From CAZPMT01 sp964587655 (GTDB lineage Bacteria > Hydrogenedentota > Hydrogenedentia > Hydrogenedentales > SLHB01), in NCBI GenBank assembly GCA_964587655.1, contig CAZPMT010000068.1, positions 1 through 27,581 on the forward strand: a stretch of 27,581 nt of DNA, written 5' to 3'. The notes beneath the pieces are model-generated. The model had not been told where the DNA came from and made no database searches. It saw only the letters and a program-made list of their open reading frames with translations. A program made the translations under genes and the position numbers. Of this stretch, positions 22,423 to 27,581 are shown one piece after another (position 1 is the stretch's first letter; each line of letters begins with the position of its first letter).

Positions 22423-22875
22423 TTATTCAGCTGAGGAGTTGGTTGGCTGCTCAAGGATTGACTCAAGCATCTTGGCGGGCGTGGTCTGGTCGTCTACCGT
22501 GACCACCCCGACGAGAAACTGGTTGTCAAGACTCCCAGCAACCATGAATGCACTCGATACTCCAGGCGTAAGATCGAGGGCCGATCTCAAGCCGCCTCCG
22601 GAAGTCGCTATGTGATAGCCCACGGACTGCCCGGCGTACTTGTCGGCGGGTATGTCAATGATGATGAGGGTCTTCGGCGGGATCACATCCGGCAGGATCT
22701 CATCATTCAAGCCGGTGATCTGGTTCTCCAACTCGAGACTGACAATCTTGTCGTCGAGGTTTCCGTTAATGATCAAGAGCCTGATCGTGTCGTTCCGCGC
22801 GGGACACCCCGCCAGCGCCAACACCAATAGGGCCAGACAAGATCCCAATCCATATGTCCGCTTTCGTCTTTCCAT
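22423..22875 (-). CDS. Small lipoprotein, unknown function
   Basis: 150 residues from ATG 22875; GAGGAGGT lies 7 bases upstream, which rules against the GTG at 22884. Lipobox L-A-L-A-G-C gives lipidated Cys24. The mature part is one beta-rich domain (I-R-L-L-I-I-N-G-N, then V-S-L-E-L-E-N, L-I-I-I-D-I-P, Y-H-I-A-T-S-G-G-G) resembling small immunoglobulin-like folds. No named family is evident. It is upstream of the NHL lipoprotein on the same strand with a 266-bp gap, so co-expression is uncertain. Confidence 0.75.
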   Translation of the reverse strand: MERRKRTYGLGSCLALLVLALAGCPARNDTIRLLIINGNLDDKIVSLELENQITGLNDEILPDVIPPKTLIIIDIPADKYAGQSVGYHIATSGGGLRSALDLTPGVSSAFMVAGSLDNQFLVGVVTVDDQTTPAKMLESILEQPTNSSAE

Positions 22876-22980
22876 GGCCCGCACCTCCTCTCAACTTCTG
22901 GATCGAGCAACACCGCGTGAAGACTCAATATTCCACAGCGCGGCAAAGCGGCAGACGGACGGCCGACGTTCCTTACTTCA

Positions 22981-23002
22981 TTCCCAAGTCGCACTTTGGG
23001 AA
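22981..23002. repeat. Inverted repeat TTCCCAA-n8-TTGGGAA
   Basis: Perfect 7-bp arms (22981-22987, 22996-23002), 74 bp past the aldo/keto reductase stop and upstream of the small lipoprotein. This type, flanked by CATT and CGAGA, is common as an intergenic repeat. It could also act as a terminator for the reductase transcript, though no U-run follows. Confidence 0.5.
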
Positions 23003-23075
23003 CGAGATAAATGATCCCGTTGGTTCGATGACGCTTCTGCGGGGCCATTTATGGCGTGGCGCGGGATTCGGGTTC

Positions 23076-23996
23076 TCAGCAAGGCTCCGGCGTCTCGCCG
23101 ATGGCGTCAAGGCGGCGCTTTGCTTCTCCGTAGACGTCCTTCGGCAAAGGGCCGCGAGTTGCGGCCGCCACGTTCTCCTCGAGATGCGCGGGCTCGCGCG
23201 TGCCGACGATGGTTGTGTGGCAATGCGGGTGGCTCAACGTGAAACGCAGCATAAACGCGGTCCGCGATTCACCGTGCGCCCGGAGTTCATCCAGCTTCGC
23301 CTTCTCGAATTTCCCCCACGTCTCCGCGCTCGTGCGGCCCTCCGTCGAACCCGGCTCACCGCGCGCGACGCCGCCGCGGATGATGATGCCCGCGCCGGAT
23401 TCGGCCGCCTTCGTGATAAGGTCCTCGTGCTGCCGTTGCAGCGCCGAGTACGGTATCTGAAACACGTCGAAGACGCCCCAGTCGATGTAGGCGGCCAGAT
23501 GGGGGCTTGTGCTCGAACAGCCGATGAAGCGCGCGGCGCCCATCGCCTTGATCTCGTGGAGTACGTCCACGAGCTTCGCCTGCTCGCATTGTTCGACCGT
23601 AGGATTGTGCAACTGCAACAGGTCCACGACATCGGTCTGCATCTTCAACAGCGAATCGGCGATGTTTCGCAGCAAGTTGTCGCGTGTCCATATGTGGGGC
23701 GTCTCATCGTGATCGCCCGCGTACTGCATGTGGCAGCCGCATTTCGTGGCGACGTGGAAGGCATTTCTACGTTGCGCCAGGTAACGCCCGATGTACAGTT
23801 CGCTTTTCCCGTAGTCGTTGGCGGTGTCGATGAAGTTGATGCCCGCATCCACCACCGCATTGAGAATAGTTTTCGCTTGTGCGTCATCGCACGGCCGGCT
23901 GGCCCAGACGCGCTCGCCCCGAACTTCCATGGCGCCATAGCCCAACTGGGTTACGTTCAACCCCGTCCGGCCCAACTGTCGTTTCGGCAGACTCAT
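23076..23996 (-). CDS. Aldo/keto reductase
   Basis: 306 residues from ATG 23996 (M-S-L-P-K-R-Q-L-G-R-T-G), with AAGGAG about 8 bases upstream; an in-frame extension to 24092 adds no homologous sequence. The AKR barrel motifs are present: L-G-Y-G-A-M near the start, N-F-I-D-T-A-N-D-Y-G-K-S with the catalytic Asp and Tyr, the Lys in V-A-T-K-C-G, the His in L-L-Q-L-H-N-P, and late G-G-V-A-R-G and I-V-G-T-R. It reduces a carbonyl with NAD(P)H; the substrate cannot be told. Cys residues next to the catalytic Lys (T-K-C-G-C) are unusual but not disruptive. Confidence 0.9.
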   Translation of the reverse strand: MSLPKRQLGRTGLNVTQLGYGAMEVRGERVWASRPCDDAQAKTILNAVVDAGINFIDTANDYGKSELYIGRYLAQRRNAFHVATKCGCHMQYAGDHDETPHIWTRDNLLRNIADSLLKMQTDVVDLLQLHNPTVEQCEQAKLVDVLHEIKAMGAARFIGCSSTSPHLAAYIDWGVFDVFQIPYSALQRQHEDLITKAAESGAGIIIRGGVARGEPGSTEGRTSAETWGKFEKAKLDELRAHGESRTAFMLRFTLSHPHCHTTIVGTREPAHLEENVAAATRGPLPKDVYGEAKRRLDAIGETPEPC

Positions 23997-24119
23997 AGGT
24001 CCTCTCCTTTCCATATCTTCCCGCATCGGGATGTTTTCCGGGAATTGCGTTCCGATGGCTCGCTCCGCAGAATGACCCGGAACGCGAGACATTGTAGCAC
24101 GGAGGGCCGGAAGGCGGAT

Positions 24120-25010
24120 CTACCGCTTCTTCTGCTTGGCGTTCGAGGGTTTTGATGGCGCTTGGCTGCCGTCCGCGGGCATCGAAGTTTCCGGTGAGGC
24201 GCCTCGAACCGTTACCAGCGAACGGACCGCTTCGAGTTTTTTGTCGCCGATGCCGCTGACGTTCTTGAGGTCGTCCACGGTTTGGAAGCGAGTGTGGGCA
24301 CGGTATGCGATGATCTTTTCGGCGGTCTTGGGCCCGATGCCCGGCAGAGATTCGAGCGTTTCCTGTGTGGCGGTGTTCAGATCGATGGGACCTGACGGGG
24401 TAGCGGCGGCGGGGGATTGCGCGTGCGGCTCCGCGGCAACGTTTACAGCGCTCTCCGCAGGCTTTCCTGCTTCGGCGCGCCATCCGGATATCGTGTACAG
24501 CGGTGGATTCAGGTCCGTGGCGGACTCGCCGCTGCGGAGCACAATTCTCTTCCCGTCACGTAACGCCGTACCTCGGTAAGGAATTGTCAGCGTCGTGCCG
24601 TCCATCAGTCGCGCGGCCAGGTTGATGTCGCTCAAATCGGCTTCCTCTCGCACTCCATGGGCCGCGTCGAGCAAATCCTGGACCCGTGCATCGCCATCGA
24701 GTCTGTACATGCCCGGCTCGTTCACCGCGCCGCTGACGGATACGGCAAGAAGCGGCTCGGGCTCCGGCGGGGGCGGCAGAAACACCAACGGCTCCTTCAC
24801 CTCCGGAACGGGAGAGGCGGGAGGAATGGCAAGCTCCAAGGAAACCACCTTGAACTCCTCGACGGGCGCCACTTTCGCCAACTGGCGTTCTGATTCTTCG
24901 CGCGCGGCCGTCCGCCCGCGGACGTAAAGCGCCCCGGCTCCCACGCATATGGCAACCCCCACGCCAAGCAGGAGCAGTTGCTCCCTCCGCGTCATGAGCC
25001 GACTCAGCAT
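24120..25010 (-). CDS. ComEA-like DNA-binding protein (SLBB plus helix-hairpin-helix)
   Basis: 296 residues; GGAAG lies 7 bases before ATG 25010. Domain order: membrane anchor (about 12-30), Pro/Glu-rich spacer, SLBB-type ligand domain (about 88-145, V-S-G-A-V-N-E-P-G-M-Y-R-L), linker, then the tandem helix-hairpin-helix (about 209-268) with I-D-L-N-T-A-T-x-E-x-L, L-P-G-I-G-P-K-T-A and V-S-G-I-G-D-K-K-L. The tail is lysine-rich. This is the ComEA layout: in competence it binds double-stranded DNA outside the inner membrane for uptake. The SLBB plus long linker matches the Gram-positive form more than short Gram-negative ComEA. No other competence gene is nearby. Confidence 0.85.
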   Translation of the reverse strand: MLSRLMTRREQLLLLGVGVAICVGAGALYVRGRTAAREESERQLAKVAPVEEFKVVSLELAIPPASPVPEVKEPLVFLPPPPEPEPLLAVSVSGAVNEPGMYRLDGDARVQDLLDAAHGVREEADLSDINLAARLMDGTTLTIPYRGTALRDGKRIVLRSGESATDLNPPLYTISGWRAEAGKPAESAVNVAAEPHAQSPAAATPSGPIDLNTATQETLESLPGIGPKTAEKIIAYRAHTRFQTVDDLKNVSGIGDKKLEAVRSLVTVRGASPETSMPADGSQAPSKPSNAKQKKR

Positions 25011-25177
25011 TATGCGGCTTCCATTGTTAAGATCACGCCAAACGCCCGCGCTTCACGTTGACTATATACTACATGAGTACAGAGGCGCGCAAGCAGCCCC
25101 CGACATCCATTCTTCGAGCCCGTTTTCGTGGATGGCGGCAGCCGCGAGGGCCCGGGCGGCAAGGGCTTGGGCGGAAT

Positions 25178-25206
25178 TTGCCAATAGCGTGTATACATGG
25201 TAAAAT
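25178..25206 (+). promoter_or_regulatory. Predicted promoter of the TPR gene
   Basis: TTGCCA (25178-25183), 17-base spacer, TAAAAT (25201-25206); each box is 5 of 6 to consensus. The leader to ATG 25250 is about 35 bases and holds AGGAGG. Confidence 0.65.
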
Positions 25207-25249
25207 GACAAACGGAAGATTCATTCGGGGAGAGGAGGGATCTGCCATC

Positions 25250-25720
25250 ATGTCTAAGGGATTTCGTGCCAGTGCCAAGAGTTACGCCAAGAACGTGTTA
25301 AGCCACACCAAGCTCGTTGTCACCCGCCAGGAGACGGTCAGCGAGGCGTTGCAGGATCTCCGGCGGGACTCGAAGAAACTGAAGGCGACGGTGGTCGAGG
25401 TGGACGTCTCGGGACCGCATGGGAAGGCCGTGCAGTTGGTCAAGAACGGGCGTCGGAAATACAACGCGCGAGATTACGAGACGGCCGAGAAGTGTTTCCG
25501 GGGCGCCATACTCGAGGACCCGGATTACACGCTGGCCATGACGTATCTCGGGCATGCCCTCTACAAACTCGGTCGCAGCACGGAGGCCGCCGCCGTTTGG
25601 CAGCGCGCCATCAGCATGGACCCGGGTTCCTATGCGGGCAGGAAGGCGCGCCAGAAGCTCGGGCATCTCCGGAAACGCAACGAGGATTTGGTGTCCGATC
25701 TTGAGGAACGCCTGAGCTAG
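25250..25720 (+). CDS. TPR-repeat protein
   Basis: 156 residues from ATG 25250. This start is supported by AGGAGG upstream and by a strong predicted promoter that would lie inside the gene if translation began at 25058. The first 60 residues are basic (S-Y-A-K-N-V-L-S-H-T-K-L-V-V). About two TPR units follow (Y-E-T-A-E-K-C-F-R-G-A-I-L-E-D-P, A-L-Y-K-L-G-R-S-T-E-A-A-A-V-W-Q-R-A-I) and then a charged C-terminal helix. No signal peptide; probably a cytoplasmic adaptor. Function not known. Confidence 0.8.
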   Translation: MSKGFRASAKSYAKNVLSHTKLVVTRQETVSEALQDLRRDSKKLKATVVEVDVSGPHGKAVQLVKNGRRKYNARDYETAEKCFRGAILEDPDYTLAMTYLGHALYKLGRSTEAAAVWQRAISMDPGSYAGRKARQKLGHLRKRNEDLVSDLEERLS

Positions 25721-25750
25721 GAAGGGTTTGTCCAAGTCGCGCCTGAATGG

Positions 25751-25780
25751 TTGACGTGGGGTCGCGTTCGTGTCTACAGT
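25751..25780 (+). promoter_or_regulatory. Predicted promoter of the iron-type alcohol dehydrogenase
   Basis: TTGACG (25751-25756), 18-base spacer, TACAGT (25775-25780). A start near 25787 fits ATG 25801 and argues against translation from 25747. Confidence 0.45.
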
Positions 25781-25800
25781 ACTGCAGTGTGGTCCTCGAT

Positions 25801-26952
25801 ATGAAACCTTACACCTATCTCGTTTCCACTAAGATCGTCTCAGGTCCCGGGGTTGTCGACTCGTTGCGCCAGCACTCGGCACCCTTGGGCGTTAAGCCCA
25901 TGATCGTCACGGGCAAGCATTCCGCGCGCGCCAGCGGCGCGCTCGATCGGGTGTTGAAACAATTGCCAGAGGCTGTCGTGTTCGACGGCGTCGAGGAGAA
26001 CCCGGCCGCGGACACCTGCGCCGCCGGTGCGCGGGTCTGCTCTGATAAGGGTTGCGATTATGTAGTGGCCGTCGGCGGAGGCAGCGCAATGGATGCCGCG
26101 AAGGCCATCGCCGTGCTCGTTCGCAACCCCGGCAACTGTGCCGACTACTTTGGCGTCGACAAGTATGCGAACGGCAACTTGCCCATCATTGCGATACCCA
26201 CAACGGCGGGAACGGGCAGTGAGGTAACGCCGTATTCGGTGATCTTAGGCGGCGAACCGCGCGCCAAGCGCACGATTACCTCGCGAGGTCTGTTTCCCGT
26301 CGCGGCGTTGCTTGATCCGGAACTTTCCGTCACGATGCCGCGGTCGGTAACGGTGAATACGGGACTTGATGCGCTCAGCCAGGCCATGGAGGGGCTGGTC
26401 TCGCTGCGCGCGACGCCACTTGGCGATCTACTGGCCGTCGAGGTCTGCCGCATCGTCAAGGAATGGCTCCCGCGCGCGGCATCCGAGCCGGGGAACATCG
26501 AGACGCGGTCGCAGATGTTGTTTGCGGCGATGCTCTCGGGATGCGTGATCGCGCAGAGCGGCACGACGCTGGTCCATGGTATGGGCTATTGCTTCACGCT
26601 CGAGAACGGTATGGCGCATGGTCTCGCCAACGCGCTGCTGTTGACGCCCGTGTTTCAGTACAACTCGCGATTCCTTCCCGAGAAGGTCGCGCGCATCGCC
26701 GAGGCGCTGGGTTTCCCGACGGACGCAGAACCGGACGCAGCAGGCAAGAGCATCGGTCTCGCGATCCATTCGCTTCTTGACACGCTCGATGTTTCGCCAG
26801 CGGCGAAGGACGCGGACGTTGACCCGCAGCGTCTTCAGGCGTTTGCGGAGGCCATTTGCGCGGATCGTTCCCGCTTCAAGAACCAGCCCGGCAATCCCAC
26901 CATCGACGACGTGTTCCAGTTTTTCAACCGCGCCTGTTACGGTGAGCGGTAA
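25801..26952 (+). CDS. Iron-type (group III) alcohol dehydrogenase
   Basis: 383 residues from ATG 25801; no clear Shine-Dalgarno. NAD-binding N-terminal half has V-A-V-G-G-G-S-A-M-D-A-A-K and I-P-T-T-A-G-T-G-S-E-V-T. The metal half has T-G-L-D190-A-L-S-Q194, then H259 and H273 (V-H-G-M-G-Y, M-A-H-G-L-A-N-A). By spacing these match the four iron ligands Asp-His-His-His of FucO-type enzymes, except that the second ligand is Gln194. Such enzymes interconvert alcohols and aldehydes with NAD(P). The Gln variant may bind a different metal or act on another substrate, so the specific activity is open. Confidence 0.87.
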   Translation: MKPYTYLVSTKIVSGPGVVDSLRQHSAPLGVKPMIVTGKHSARASGALDRVLKQLPEAVVFDGVEENPAADTCAAGARVCSDKGCDYVVAVGGGSAMDAAKAIAVLVRNPGNCADYFGVDKYANGNLPIIAIPTTAGTGSEVTPYSVILGGEPRAKRTITSRGLFPVAALLDPELSVTMPRSVTVNTGLDALSQAMEGLVSLRATPLGDLLAVEVCRIVKEWLPRAASEPGNIETRSQMLFAAMLSGCVIAQSGTTLVHGMGYCFTLENGMAHGLANALLLTPVFQYNSRFLPEKVARIAEALGFPTDAEPDAAGKSIGLAIHSLLDTLDVSPAAKDADVDPQRLQAFAEAICADRSRFKNQPGNPTIDDVFQFFNRACYGER

Positions 26953-26965
26953 CAATATCTTGATT

Positions 26966-27050
26966 CTAACCGCAAAGAACACAAAGATCTCAAAGAAGGA
27001 GCATCAATGCGAATGCTATTCTTTGTGTTCTATGTGTTCTTTGAGGTTAA
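26966..27050. repeat. Imperfect inverted repeat upstream of the GxxExxY gene
   Basis: Two 32-base arms (26966-26997 and 27019-27050) pair at about 27 of 32 positions around a 21-base centre. The arms are built from CAAAGAA units. The left arm also begins the direct repeat shared with 27481-27526. Confidence 0.65.
26968..27014 (+). repeat. Direct repeat, left copy, flanking the GxxExxY gene
   Basis: AACCGCAAAGAACACAAAG followed by a further CAAAGAAGGAG and ATCAATG stretch. It matches 27481-27526 with about six differences and one 1-base gap over 47 positions. Confidence 0.7.
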
Positions 27051-27077
27051 CAATGGGAAAGAAGCGAGGGACGGAAG

Positions 27078-27482
27078 ATGGACATGAAGGCGCTGTGTGA
27101 TCGTGTGCGGCAGGTTTCCTACGACATTCATGAGTACCACGGACACGGCCATCTTGAAAAAGTGTATGAGAACGCGCTGGCGCACCGATTGCGTAAGGCT
27201 GGCCTTCGTGTGGAACAGCAGAATCCAATTAAGGTCTATGATGAGGATGGAACACTGATCGGCGACTATCTAGCGGACCTCCTGATCGAGGACGAGCTCA
27301 TTGTGGAGATCAAGACAGCCAAGACGATTGCGCCTGAACACGAAGCCCAGATTCTCGGTTATCTCAAGTCCGCGCGACTTGAGCACGGCTTGCTCATTAA
27401 CTTCGGTTCTTATAAGTTTGAGATCCGCAAGTACATCTGGAACCCTCCGACGGGCAGTGACGGAAAGTCCGAAGAATGCTAA
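27078..27482 (+). CDS. GxxExxY-family protein (PD-(D/E)XK-like)
   Basis: 134 residues from ATG 27078; ATG 27084 has the better spaced GGAAG and may be the real start. The name-giving motif is G24-H-L-E27-K-V-Y30. A nuclease-like core follows: D63, D67 in A-D-L-L-I-E-D, then E77-I-K79, and later E-A-Q-I-L-G-Y-L. This D-E-x-K arrangement is that of PD-(D/E)XK folds. Biological role of the family is unknown. The gene sits between 47-bp direct repeats, and its TAA stop (27480-27482) overlaps the first bases of the right repeat, which suggests that gene and repeats move together. Confidence 0.85.
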   Translation: MDMKALCDRVRQVSYDIHEYHGHGHLEKVYENALAHRLRKAGLRVEQQNPIKVYDEDGTLIGDYLADLLIEDELIVEIKTAKTIAPEHEAQILGYLKSARLEHGLLINFGSYKFEIRKYIWNPPTGSDGKSEEC

Positions 27483-27526
27483 CCACAAAGAACGCAAAGA
27501 GCACAAAGAAGGAGATCAATGGGAAT
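27481..27526 (+). repeat. Direct repeat, right copy, flanking the GxxExxY gene
   Basis: AACCACAAAGAACGCAAAG then CACAAAGAAGGAGATCAATG; pairs with 26968-27014. The remaining 55 bases to the window end show no gene. Confidence 0.7.
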
Positions 27527-27581
27527 CGGGTGCACGACATAAAAGTTGATCATGCTGCCTTGGTGGTGGGTCCGCGGCTCT

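Noticed and set aside
26968..27526. CRISPR array from the CAAAGAA repeats
   Set aside because: Only two direct copies separated by a gene, with short internal CAAAGAA repetition; no spacer-repeat periodicity and no cas gene.

Overview
The window reads as a high-GC Gram-negative bacterial chromosome. It encodes a Pal-type lipoprotein followed by a CpoB/YbgF-type lipoprotein, several other lipobox proteins, and secreted sugar-active enzymes. The mix of a secreted ADP-ribosylglycohydrolase, a heparinase-like lyase, a DUF1573 lipoprotein, a BadF-type sugar kinase, an eukaryote-like UDP-sugar pyrophosphorylase, an NHL-repeat protein and a GxxExxY protein suggests Planctomycetota/PVC or Candidatus Hydrogenedentota. 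That placement is an inference from gene content, not a phylogenetic result.

Layout. 1-2200 is accessory: palindromic repeats, a broken ankyrin gene, a HAD phosphatase and a HigBA toxin-antitoxin pair, all on the minus strand. 2300-6255 holds two exported enzymes on the plus strand (ADP-ribosylglycohydrolase, heparinase II/III-like). 6462-8670 is a small island at tRNA-Arg(CCG). The 3' part of the tRNA is repeated 2131 bp downstream, and between the copies lie a one-helix membrane protein and an AlbA_2/Schlafen-like protein. 8911-14814 is core-like on the plus strand: pal, a cpoB-like gene, GlcNAc-kinase-like, DUF1573, a zinc-ribbon protein, and a UDP-sugar pyrophosphorylase. DUF169 converges on the last of these.

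15567-16294 is an intergenic region unusually rich in inverted repeats, including a perfect 26-bp palindrome. It precedes a soluble hybrid histidine kinase (16295-18721). 18842-25010 is all minus strand: NHL-repeat lipoprotein, small lipoprotein, aldo/keto reductase, ComEA-like DNA-binding protein. The end has a TPR protein, an iron-type alcohol dehydrogenase, and a GxxExxY (PD-(D/E)XK-like) gene between direct repeats.

The most striking signal is in the histidine kinase. Three 29-31 bp perfect palindromes of one family, all in the same orientation and reading frame, lie inside the coding sequence, each encoding T-[VF]-C-Q-x-x-T-[NK]-C. Each falls at a predicted surface loop. One copy has a paired arm change that keeps the stem perfect. 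A second palindrome family, also present at the left window end, lies in frame in the same gene. This resembles the Rickettsia palindromic elements: selfish DNA tolerated inside proteins. The tRNA-Arg island and the repeat-bounded GxxExxY cassette are the other likely mobile units.
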